Shown: positions 1 to 6,340 of the stretch, in pieces
Layout: each line of letters starts with the position of its first letter
How positions within the stretch are numbered: position 1 is the stretch's first letter
Assembly: GCA_028284845.1 (NCBI GenBank)
Contig: JANQQY010000194.1
Location: 1 to 10,858 of the forward strand
Origin: Spirochaetales bacterium
GTDB lineage: Bacteria > Spirochaetota > Spirochaetia > DSM-27196 > SLST01
Reading direction: 5' to 3'
DNA length: 10,858 nt
Made by a program: the position numbers and the translations under genes
Notes under the pieces: model-generated
Database searches by the model: none
The model's input: the letters and a program-made list of their open reading frames with translations, nothing else
Told to the model about the DNA's origin: nothing

Positions 1-478
1 CAAAGACGACGATGGCCACGATGATCCCAAGGAGAATGACCACCAGAGCGGTCTCGATGCGACTCGCCACATCAGTGCCAAGGACGTTGATCGCCGCGAA
101 GATGATCACCACTCCAATCGCGATGGGATAGTAGGGCAGCCCAAGCCACGCGCCAATAAAGGCCGAAAGGCCGTACACCGCGAACGCGCTCTTGAGGGTG
201 ACTGCGAACCAGCTGATGACTCCGGTCATCGTGCCCATCAAGGGACCGAGTGATCGGGTGACATAGAAGTAGTTTCCGCCGGCGCGCGGCATCGCCGTTG
301 TCAACTCAATGACCGCGAGTATGCCGAGTAGTGCCACGGCACCGGCAATCACGTAACTGAGCCAGAGCCCAGGACCTACTTGCGAGAAGACCACACCCGG
401 AAGCACGAACACGCCGGAGCTGATCATCGCGCCCGCGGCGACGGAGAACAGGCCCAGAAATCCCATTTCACGTTTCAC
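1..478 (-). CDS. APC-superfamily amino acid/amine permease, N-terminal part (runs off the window)
   Basis: This is the N-terminal part (about 159 residues) of an integral membrane transporter of the amino acid-polyamine-organocation superfamily; the rest lies beyond base 1. The translation opens with VKREMGFLGLFSVAAGAM followed by ISSGVFVLPG, the usual first helix of the family with its glycine-rich unwound segment. A later PRAGGNYFYVTRSLGPLMG stretch is also characteristic. About four to five hydrophobic segments are visible. I chose the GTG at 478 because MKRE-type starts are common in the family. No clear ribosome binding site supports it, and the frame stays open upstream to an ATG at 562, which would overlap the preceding gene by 47 bp. 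An ATG at 466 is a third option. The gene lies 37 bp downstream of the UroD-family gene on the same strand and probably shares its transcript. The substrate cannot be read from the sequence; amino acids or amines are usual for the superfamily. Confidence 0.85.
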   Translation of the reverse strand, partial: MKREMGFLGLFSVAAGAMISSGVFVLPGVVFSQVGPGLWLSYVIAGAVALLGILAVIELTTAMPRAGGNYFYVTRSLGPLMGTMTGVISWFAVTLKSAFAVYGLSAFIGAWLGLPYYPIAIGVVIIFAAINVLGTDVASRIETALVVILLGIIVAIVVF

Positions 479-515
479 GCGGTTAAGGTACCGAAAGAGA
501 GAATCTTCGGCGCTG

Positions 516-1568
516 CTAGGTGTAACGTCTTCGGTGCTCTCTCCCGTAGGCGATCGCCTCATCAAGGAACGCTTCGATGTTTTCAAGCGGCGTCCCGGCC
601 ACGATCCCGTTTCCCGCCGCGATAGCCATCCGACCGTTCGGCCGGTCGAAGGTGTCGATCAGGAATCGGACCTCGCGTCGAACCCCCTCCGCGTCCATCT
701 CCTGAAGCGTATGCTGAACATCGATGCCTGCCAGGAAGGTGATCTTGTCCCCGAACTCCTCAGCGACCGCAGCCTCGTTCATCGTGTGCTTCTGCACCGG
801 ATGGAAGACTTCAACACCAGCGTCGATCAAGTCTGGAAGGAGGAGCGTATTGTCGCCGCAGCTGTGCAGCCAGAAGTGCATCCCGGCGGCGCGGACCGCC
901 TCTCCTACGACGCAGTAGTAGGGATAGATCAACTCATGGAAGATCGACGGACTCATCATGGGACCGGTCTGATGACCCAGGTCGTCGCTCGTCCAGAAGC
1001 CATCGGGGTCAAATCGGCGAGCGGCCTCCTCAATATAGCGGACGTACTGGTGTGCCATTGCTTCGTGGAGCCGGGCGATCTGATCGGGTGACTCGTAGTA
1101 GTCCACCATGAGGTGTTCCATTCCACGGATCATCCACGGTCGCTCAAAGAAGAGGTTCCAGAACCCCCAGAGGAGATATCGGTCCTCCCGCTTCGCCAAT
1201 GCTACTTGATCTTCGAGCGAGGACCAGTCTGGGTCGGTCGTGGGATCCGGCAGCTTCTCAATAAACTCGTCGAGCTGGCCCCATTCCTTGATGACGGTTC
1301 TCGCGTCGTGGGCGGTCGCCTCCCTGCTCTCACCCTTCCAATCCCAGCTCAGATCCATCTTCTCGGCGTCGACGGGGTTTGGTATCCACAGGTGCTCAAC
1401 GTCTTCCGGGATGCGGTCAAACCGCCCGAGTTTGGAGCCGTATTGGTCATGAAGGCCCTCGCCCCACCATTTGGCTCGTACGAGCGGGATGCGAGTTGGG
1501 CCGTGCCCTTCGACGGCAGCGATGACATCCTCTCGAGACATGGGTTCAACACCGGCTTCAGTGATCAT
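516..1568 (-). CDS. UroD-family protein (MtaA/corrinoid methyltransferase-like)
   Basis: A 350-residue protein of the uroporphyrinogen decarboxylase fold, the family that also holds MtaA/MtbA/CmuA methyltransferases moving methyl groups between corrinoids and thiols. The heme-pathway arginine motif near the N terminus of true HemE is absent; residues 27-39 instead read RIPLVRAKWWGEG. The C-terminal half has TSDDLGHQTGPMMSPSIF (193-210) and LHSCGD (234-239). H235 and C237 match the HxC zinc-ligand motif of MtaA-type enzymes. The usual third ligand, a Cys in a PGCG-type turn, appears to be Asn320 in AAGNGIVAGTP. A cytosolic demethylase or methyl-transfer role is inferred, and no corrinoid protein is seen here. 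The ATG at 1568 sits 5 bases after a good -10 (GATAAT) and has no clear Shine-Dalgarno; a second in-frame Met lies at 1541. It is probably co-transcribed with the downstream permease. Confidence 0.85.
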   Translation of the reverse strand: MITEAGVEPMSREDVIAAVEGHGPTRIPLVRAKWWGEGLHDQYGSKLGRFDRIPEDVEHLWIPNPVDAEKMDLSWDWKGESREATAHDARTVIKEWGQLDEFIEKLPDPTTDPDWSSLEDQVALAKREDRYLLWGFWNLFFERPWMIRGMEHLMVDYYESPDQIARLHEAMAHQYVRYIEEAARRFDPDGFWTSDDLGHQTGPMMSPSIFHELIYPYYCVVGEAVRAAGMHFWLHSCGDNTLLLPDLIDAGVEVFHPVQKHTMNEAAVAEEFGDKITFLAGIDVQHTLQEMDAEGVRREVRFLIDTFDRPNGRMAIAAGNGIVAGTPLENIEAFLDEAIAYGREHRRRYT

Positions 1569-1573
1569 GCGAC

Positions 1574-1579
1574 ATTATC
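1574..1579 (-). promoter_or_regulatory. Candidate -10 element for the UroD-family gene and permease
   Basis: On the minus strand the hexamer GATAAT matches the sigma-70 -10 consensus at five of six positions and ends 5 bases before the ATG at 1568. Initiation about 6-7 bases downstream would put the transcript start at or next to the start codon, giving a leaderless mRNA. That fits the lack of a Shine-Dalgarno sequence. No convincing -35 is seen: TTGCTG lies upstream but only 15 bases away, so an activator may be needed. Confidence 0.4.
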
Positions 1580-1643
1580 CGTTCCGGCTCCGCGCGCAGC
1601 AATTGCGAGGGCGATCAGAGATACCTGCTGTTGTCCTATGCAT

Positions 1644-1673
1644 GTCCAGAATGAATCTGATGAAGGTCCAGAA
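1644..1673. repeat. Pair of GTCCAGAA direct repeats, 22 bp apart
   Basis: GTCCAGAA occurs at 1644-1651 and again at 1666-1673, in the 149-bp divergent region between the minus-strand UroD-family gene and the sulfatase. The 22-bp offset is about two helical turns, which would place both on one DNA face, as with AraC-type half-sites. A regulatory role is inferred, and an 8-bp repeat could arise by chance. Confidence 0.35.
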
Positions 1674-1698
1674 GGCTCCAAGCTTGCGGTAAAGGAGC

Positions 1699-1709
1699 GT
1701 GCATTGCAC
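1699..1709. promoter_or_regulatory. Perfect 11-bp palindrome just upstream of the sulfatase
   Basis: GTGCA-T-TGCAC is a perfect palindrome around a central T and ends 8 bp before the sulfatase ATG at 1718. In that position it could be an operator for a dimeric regulator. The arms are only 5 bp, so the call is tentative. Confidence 0.25.
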
Positions 1710-1717
1710 AATGACAT

Positions 1718-3286
1718 ATGCCGCGCACCCCCAACGTCCTCTACATTCTTGCCGACGATCTTGGGTACGGCGATCTCTCCTGCCTCAACCCGAACGGGCG
1801 AATACCTACGCCTCATATTGACAGGATCGCTGCCGAAGGCCGCATCTTCACCGACGCTCATTCGACCAGTGCGGTATGCTCGCCGTCCCGCTACTCGATC
1901 CTCACCGGGCGCTACAACTGGCGAACCCGGCTTCAACGCGGGATCGTGCAGCACTATGAAGACCCGCTGATCGACAGAGAGCGGCTGACCGTTGGTTCGC
2001 TCTTCCAGCAAAAGGGGTATCGCACCGGCTGCATTGGCAAGTGGCATCTGGGAATGGGGTGGGACTTCGATGTTGTCCCTGAGGTCTTGCCTGCCGGAGA
2101 TCGATTCAACGGGCGCGAAGCCCCAGCGAATCCTCCGGTTACGCAGGAGATACGAGACCTCTGGGATGCACTCTTCTCGCGCCCCACTACCGGTGGTCCG
2201 ACGACGCGGGGATTCGACTGGTATTACGGGGTCGACGTTCCGAATTGGCCGCCCTACGCATTTATCGAGAACGATACCCTCACCGACATTCCGACGGAGT
2301 ACTTGCCACCGCGGCTCTTCAACCACAATCAAGCAAGCACCCCTGGTCCGGCGGTGAAGTACTGGCACTTTGAGCAGCTCCTCCCAACGTGGGCGGAGAA
2401 GGCCGACGCGTTCCTCGCCGGCTGCGCAAAAAAGAACCAACCTTTCTTCCTCTACATGCCACTGACCTCGCCTCACACACCAATATCGCCGAACGCCGCT
2501 TGGCGCGGGGCGAGTGGTCTCGACAGCCCCTATGCCGACTTTGTCATGGAGACCGATGCGACCGTCGGGGCGGTGCTTCACTCGCTAGAGCGATACGGAC
2601 TGGAGAACGACACGATTGTGATCTTCACCAGCGACAACGGTTTTGCTCGTTACGTTGGAGCGGATCAGTTGGAGTCTCAGGGGCACTTCCCGAGCGGGGG
2701 ATTCCGTGGGTACAAGGGCGACGCGTGGGACGGCGGACATCGGATTCCGCTCTTGATTCGGTGGCCCAGCGTTGTGGAACCTGCCACCACTTCGGATGAT
2801 CTGGTCTGTCTCTCGGACCTTATGGCGACCTGCGCAGAGATTCTTGACGTGAGTCTGCCTCCGGATGCCGGCGAAGACAGCGTGAGTCTGGTGCCGCTCC
2901 TGCGATCACAGGGGGACGAGCATCAGAACGACCGGGAGTTCGTTGTGCATCACTCCATTCACGGTAAGTTTGCGATCAGGGATCAACGCTGGAAGTTGGT
3001 TCTCTCTCCCGGGTCCGGGGGTCTCTGGTCGCAGACCGATGAGGCCGCTCTCGAAGCAGGTCTCCCGATCGTGCAACTCTATGATATGCAGGAAGATCCT
3101 GCGGAAACCAATAACCTGGAGTCTTCTCATCGCGACCGTGTAAGCTCCATGATCAAGGCGCTCGAGCACATCGTCGCACGTGGCAGAACCACCCCGGGGC
3201 CCGACCAGTCAAACGACGTGGAGGTTGACATCTGGAAGCTCGAAACGCTCCCCGGCGTTGACGCCTCCGCGCTAACCGACTACTGA
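1718..3286 (+). CDS. Type I (formylglycine) sulfatase without signal peptide
   Basis: A 522-residue sulfatase that hydrolyses sulfate esters. It has the complete S1 signature: D13-D14 in LADDLGYGD for calcium; CSPSR at 54-58, where C54 would become formylglycine; GKWHLG at 107-112 with K108 and H110; H253 in SPHTP; TSDNG with D306 and N307; and K333 in GYKGDAWDGG, where Asp replaces the common Glu of the EGG turn. Length is normal for the family. Translation enters the catalytic fold directly (PNVLYILADD), and an in-frame TGA at 1712-1714 blocks a longer N terminus, so there is no signal peptide and the enzyme is probably cytoplasmic. AAGGAG at 1692-1697 is 20 bases from the ATG, too far for a normal Shine-Dalgarno. 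Its C-terminal codons overlap the convergent AraC gene. No formylglycine-generating or anSME-type maturase is in the window. The substrate is not readable. Confidence 0.95.
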   Translation: MPRTPNVLYILADDLGYGDLSCLNPNGRIPTPHIDRIAAEGRIFTDAHSTSAVCSPSRYSILTGRYNWRTRLQRGIVQHYEDPLIDRERLTVGSLFQQKGYRTGCIGKWHLGMGWDFDVVPEVLPAGDRFNGREAPANPPVTQEIRDLWDALFSRPTTGGPTTRGFDWYYGVDVPNWPPYAFIENDTLTDIPTEYLPPRLFNHNQASTPGPAVKYWHFEQLLPTWAEKADAFLAGCAKKNQPFFLYMPLTSPHTPISPNAAWRGASGLDSPYADFVMETDATVGAVLHSLERYGLENDTIVIFTSDNGFARYVGADQLESQGHFPSGGFRGYKGDAWDGGHRIPLLIRWPSVVEPATTSDDLVCLSDLMATCAEILDVSLPPDAGEDSVSLVPLLRSQGDEHQNDREFVVHHSIHGKFAIRDQRWKLVLSPGSGGLWSQTDEAALEAGLPIVQLYDMQEDPAETNNLESSHRDRVSSMIKALEHIVARGRTTPGPDQSNDVEVDIWKLETLPGVDASALTDY

Positions 3287-4164
3287 CCCGTCTTTAAATG
3301 ATCTGACGTGTACTCCGACGGCGTCTGGCCGGTGAACTTCTTAAACACCGTTGCAAAGTATTGGGAAGATGGGAAGCCAAGGTCGTGTGCAATGTCCGTG
3401 ATGCTCTGACCGGACGCGAGCATCGGTTTCGCCTCATCGATGCGGGCGCGGTTGGCGAACTCGGTTGGCGGCATTCCCATCTCAATCTCGAATCGATGAC
3501 GGAGGTGTGAGACAGAGAGACCGGCAATCTCGGCAAGCTCAAACATTGCCCACCGTTCGCCCGGACTGCTCTCTACAGCATCCACTACAGCGCGAACCTC
3601 GTCACTCACTCTGTTCGGCCCTTCCTTTTGCGACGAGTCAATGAACGCGAGAAGAATGGCCAAGAGCGATCGAACGACTCGTGGAGTCCTCATCTGGGGC
3701 GGATCGTCCCATGAGGCGAAGATCGCGTTGAAGTCGACCTCGGGATGGGCTATCGAGACGGCGGTTCGAACCTGTCCGTTTCGCATCGACTCAAGGAGAG
3801 GTGTGATGAGATCGAGTGCTCCGTGCCCCGCGGACGCGAGGCCGTCTGTCGCCTTTGGGTCGATGATCACCCAATAGAGAGCGCTCTTCTCCAGCGGTTC
3901 ACCGCCGGAGCTGTGACGTTCGCGGGGATAGGTCATGAAGAACTCGCCGCCCCGAATGACGTATTTTTTGCCGCCCACGGCGAATGTCTGAGAGCCTCGC
4001 TTGAGGTAGCACACTTCAAAGGCGGAGTCGTGGTCGTGCTCGCCTAACGGGAACCGCGCATGTGAGCTCTCTGTTCGTCCGACCAATCTGAGGAAACCCA
4101 AATCGGTTCCTGTACCGCTCACCGTGGTTCGTTGGTGATGTTCGCGATTCGATGATGTCGGCAT
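3280..4164 (-). CDS. AraC-family transcriptional regulator with N-terminal cupin domain
   Basis: A 294-residue AraC/XylS-type regulator. Residues about 40-85 form a cupin-like sensor (GEHDHDSAFEVCYLKRG, then FFMTYPRERH), the usual ligand-binding beta-barrel of sugar-responsive members. Residues about 188-286 hold two helix-turn-helix units: FELAEIAGLSVSHLRHRFE (208-226) and SITDIAHDLGFPSSQYFATVFKK (254-276), followed by the typical TGQTPSEY end. It is divergent from the oxygenase gene with only 39 bp between start codons, and convergent with the sulfatase, overlapping its last 7 bp. It most likely controls the 4204-9730 run, and perhaps the sulfatase or itself. The ligand is unknown; a sugar or sugar derivative is typical for this architecture. 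Confidence 0.93.
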   Translation of the reverse strand: MPTSSNREHHQRTTVSGTGTDLGFLRLVGRTESSHARFPLGEHDHDSAFEVCYLKRGSQTFAVGGKKYVIRGGEFFMTYPRERHSSGGEPLEKSALYWVIIDPKATDGLASAGHGALDLITPLLESMRNGQVRTAVSIAHPEVDFNAIFASWDDPPQMRTPRVVRSLLAILLAFIDSSQKEGPNRVSDEVRAVVDAVESSPGERWAMFELAEIAGLSVSHLRHRFEIEMGMPPTEFANRARIDEAKPMLASGQSITDIAHDLGFPSSQYFATVFKKFTGQTPSEYTSDHLKTGQ

Positions 4165-4206
4165 TCGAACGTCAAACTCTCCGGATGAAAGTATACGTTC
4201 CGAATG
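4162..4206. promoter_or_regulatory. Divergent control region with near-symmetric arms over both start codons
   Basis: The left arm CATTCGAACG (4162-4171) and the right arm CGTTCCGAATG (4196-4206) are inverted copies differing by one inserted base. Each arm contains a start codon: the regulator's ATG on the minus strand and the oxygenase's ATG on the plus strand. TATACG (4192-4197) could be a plus-strand -10; it ends 6 bases before the ATG at 4204, so transcription could begin at the start codon. No good -35 and no Shine-Dalgarno are seen. Autoregulation by the adjacent AraC protein is inferred. Confidence 0.4.
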
Positions 4207-5208
4207 AACGATCCAAAAGATCTCGCCATCAAATGGTGGCGACCGGAGATCGATACAGCCCGGATCAAGGAGCTCGCCAGGCGCTCAGACATTCGTGGCC
4301 TTGTGCATTCCATCGGAATTCTCTCCCTGTGGGCCTCCACCTCAATTGTCGCCATCCTCCTCTGGCGAGCCGGTCTCTACGGGTGGATGGTGTTCGCCCT
4401 CTTTGTGCACGGCACCTTCTACTGCTTCTCCGGATCCGCCTTTCACGAATTGACTCACGGCACGGTCTTCCGGTCGCGCTGGCTCAACAGGCTCTTTCTT
4501 TTTATCTTCGCCTTTCTCAGTCTTCAGAACGCGGTCTTCTTCAAGGAGAGTCATAGGCGCCATCACGCCTGTACTCTCCATTCGCTCTGCGACGGCGAGG
4601 TCATCCCGCCAAAGCGCTACACGCTCATCGGCTACCTGCGCATCGCCTTTATCAATCCAATTGCAGCGATCCAACAGGTGCTCAAGATCATTCGGTACTC
4701 AACGGGACGGATACATGGGGAGTGGCAGCAAACGTGCTTTCCCAATCCGGATGCGAGCGAGGGGAAGATGCTCATTCGGTGGGCCGGGATTCTTCTTGTG
4801 GGGCACCTCGCGATCGCCGGTGTTGCGGTGTGGTCTGGTATCTGGCTGCTTCCCGTTCTTATCACCTTTGGTCGGTTCTACGGGGACTGGCTGCACTGGC
4901 CGGTGAACACAACTCAGCATGCCGGCCTCCGCGCCAACGTCCCGGATTGGCGCATCTGCAGTCGCACGTTCTACGCCGGACCGCTCCTCAGATTTCTTTA
5001 CTGGAACATGAATTATCACATTGAACATCACACCTACGCCGCCGTGCCCTTCTTCCGTCTCGCGGAGCTGCATGAGGCGATGAAGCCCTTCCTGCCGGAC
5101 CCAAAACCCAATCTCCTTGCGGTTTGGAAGGAGATTATTGAGGTTGAGCGGCGCCGGCGCTCTGGTGAGGTCGCTTTCTGCGAGACGAGGATTCCAAAAG
5201 CATCATGA
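4204..5208 (+). CDS. Membrane di-iron fatty acid desaturase/MocD-like (rhizopine oxygenase-type) protein
   Basis: A 334-residue integral membrane non-heme di-iron enzyme. Three histidine boxes are intact: HELTH (81-85), HRRHH (117-121) and HIEHH (272-276), plus an additional His in NTTQHAG (235-241). Hydrophobic segments lie at about 34-54, 58-79, 96-113 and 192-222. The block NTTQHAG followed by FLYWNMNYHIEHH resembles, from memory, the rhizopine oxygenase MocD branch of the desaturase superfamily, which acts on an O-methylated inositol amine, more than acyl-lipid desaturases. That is a pattern match, not a search result. If it holds, a likely reaction is oxygen-dependent hydroxylation or O-demethylation of a small polar substrate. 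The ferredoxin and reductase such enzymes need are not in the window. The gene opens a plus-strand operon; its TGA overlaps the next ATG (ATGA). It has no visible Shine-Dalgarno. Confidence 0.85.
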   Translation: MNDPKDLAIKWWRPEIDTARIKELARRSDIRGLVHSIGILSLWASTSIVAILLWRAGLYGWMVFALFVHGTFYCFSGSAFHELTHGTVFRSRWLNRLFLFIFAFLSLQNAVFFKESHRRHHACTLHSLCDGEVIPPKRYTLIGYLRIAFINPIAAIQQVLKIIRYSTGRIHGEWQQTCFPNPDASEGKMLIRWAGILLVGHLAIAGVAVWSGIWLLPVLITFGRFYGDWLHWPVNTTQHAGLRANVPDWRICSRTFYAGPLLRFLYWNMNYHIEHHTYAAVPFFRLAELHEAMKPFLPDPKPNLLAVWKEIIEVERRRRSGEVAFCETRIPKAS

Positions 5209-6275
5209 CGAACAGCGAGAATTGGATTCGCATGGTGAAGCGCGCTCACCCCGCGTGGATCCCCATCATCATCGGTATCCCACCGCAACTCGTATTTGAG
5301 TATGGCCAGGATGCCGTCTGGGAGCTTGTTTCGCGCCATCCATTCGTCTTCCCGGGTGCGACGCGTGATGACTTCTCCGTTGATCGTTCGAAACTTGAGC
5401 CATGGGAGCGTTCGGACATCGTTCACGTCGACAGTTGGGGAGTCCATTGGCAGACGACAGAAGATGGGATGACCGGTGTGGCTGTCCATCACCCTCTCGA
5501 GTCCCTCGATGGGATTGATGACTATCTGAGCTCCGTTCCCGATCCCGCGATCCACAACGGCTGGTATGCCTGCGATTGGGATGCTGTGGAGGGCAGAATC
5601 GCACGGCACCTGAGCGACGGCGGTTTCTTTGGTGCAGGTGCGTCGTTACGACACGGTCACACACTTCTCACACTCGAGTACATTTGCGGCTTCACGACGC
5701 TCGCTGTTGCCATGGCTGAAGATGATCCCAGGCTTCGCCGGCTGATCGACGCCGTCGAGAGATTCAACCTCTCCATCGTTGAGCGTTACCTGGCGTGCAA
5801 GCCGGAGCGGATCGGGTATCCGGAGGATCTTGGGAGCCAAACGAATACACTCATCTCGCCGTCGATGTTCCGAACCTTCGTGAAGCCTTCATACCAGCGA
5901 CTCATGAGACCGGCCGCCGAACAAGGGGTTCTCATTCACATGCATTCCGACGGTTGGATCCTCAGCATCCTGGACGACCTTGTCGAGTGCGGCGTGAACA
6001 TTCTCAACGTCCAGGATCGGGTGAATGGGATTCGCGAGCTTCGAGACGCGGGAGCGGGGAGAGTCGCATTCGATCTGGACATTGATCGGCAGGACCTTTC
6101 GGTCTTTGGATCGCACAGCCAGATTCGAGAGTGGATCGCTGAGTGCATCGGTGTGCTCGCAGAGCCCGAAGGCGGCCTGATGCTCCGGTTTGAGGCACGT
6201 CCTCCCGTAACCCTCGAAACGCTCGACCTGATTGCGGAGGAGTTTGAACGGCAGAGCGGCATTCGGGATCACTAG
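5205..6275 (+). CDS. Second UroD-family protein, lacking the zinc-ligand cysteine
   Basis: A 356-residue uroporphyrinogen decarboxylase-fold protein, paralogous to the one at 516-1568. The shared block YPEDLGSQTNTLISPSMF (205-222) lines up with SDDLGHQTGPMMSPSIF of the other copy. Residues 245-250 read HMHSDG, so the HxC zinc motif of MtaA-type enzymes has become HxD (H247, D249). The HemE arginine motif is also absent (WIPIIIGIPPQLV at 19-31), so it is not a heme-pathway decarboxylase. It may bind a different metal, act as a methyltransferase with altered chemistry, or serve as a lyase or decarboxylase on a catabolic intermediate; the sequence does not decide. The ATG lies inside the stop of the oxygenase gene, and with no Shine-Dalgarno this indicates translational coupling, and hence a shared pathway with the oxygenase. 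Confidence 0.85.
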   Translation: MTNSENWIRMVKRAHPAWIPIIIGIPPQLVFEYGQDAVWELVSRHPFVFPGATRDDFSVDRSKLEPWERSDIVHVDSWGVHWQTTEDGMTGVAVHHPLESLDGIDDYLSSVPDPAIHNGWYACDWDAVEGRIARHLSDGGFFGAGASLRHGHTLLTLEYICGFTTLAVAMAEDDPRLRRLIDAVERFNLSIVERYLACKPERIGYPEDLGSQTNTLISPSMFRTFVKPSYQRLMRPAAEQGVLIHMHSDGWILSILDDLVECGVNILNVQDRVNGIRELRDAGAGRVAFDLDIDRQDLSVFGSHSQIREWIAECIGVLAEPEGGLMLRFEARPPVTLETLDLIAEEFERQSGIRDH

Positions 6276-6291
6276 CCCGCCTGACTCCGCC

Positions 6292-6320
6292 TTGCGGTTC
6301 GGCAGCTGCGTCACTACACT
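6292..6320 (+). promoter_or_regulatory. Candidate internal promoter before the FAD-dependent oxidoreductase
   Basis: TTGCGG (6292-6297) and TACACT (6315-6320) are separated by 17 bp, the optimal sigma-70 spacing. The match is only partial (the TTG of the -35, four of six at the -10). It lies in the only real gap (65 bp) of the plus-strand run and just upstream of a strong ribosome binding site, so the oxidoreductase and hydrolase might also be transcribed independently. Confidence 0.3.
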
Positions 6321-6329
6321 GCCGTCCCT

Positions 6330-6335
6330 AAGGAG
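6330..6335 (+). promoter_or_regulatory. Strong Shine-Dalgarno site of the FAD-dependent oxidoreductase
   Basis: AAGGAG lies 5 bases before the ATG at 6341 and fixes that start. It is the only canonical, well-spaced ribosome binding site I find in the window, so the organism does use them. This makes their absence at other starts notable. Confidence 0.8.
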
Positions 6336-6340
6336 ACCGG

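Noticed and set aside
476..562. Longer permease start at ATG 562
   Set aside because: The frame is open, but the extra residues are not part of the APC fold, no ribosome binding site precedes it, and it would overlap the upstream gene by 47 bp. It remains possible.
534..1091. Plus-strand frame of 185 codons opposite the first UroD-family gene
   Set aside because: It is a shadow of a gene with clear UroD-family motifs and has no domain of its own.
1539..1541. Internal Met start for the first UroD-family protein
   Set aside because: Nothing resembling a ribosome binding site precedes it, whereas the ATG at 1568 is well placed after a -10 element.
516..1568. Heme biosynthesis gene hemE (uroporphyrinogen decarboxylase proper)
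   Set aside because: The N-terminal arginine motif of HemE is missing in this and in the second copy, and the context is catabolic.
1692..1697. AAGGAG as the ribosome binding site of the sulfatase
   Set aside because: It is 20 bases from the ATG, far outside the working range. An ATG at 1711 is better spaced but out of frame.
1113..1970. Plus-strand frame of 285 codons across the UroD gene and the sulfatase start
   Set aside because: It crosses two recognised genes in the wrong frame or strand and shows no family motif.
1565..2581. Long open frame (338 codons) on the minus strand opposite the sulfatase
   Set aside because: It is antisense to an intact sulfatase with all catalytic motifs and has no recognisable domain; long opposite-strand frames are common in GC-rich genes.
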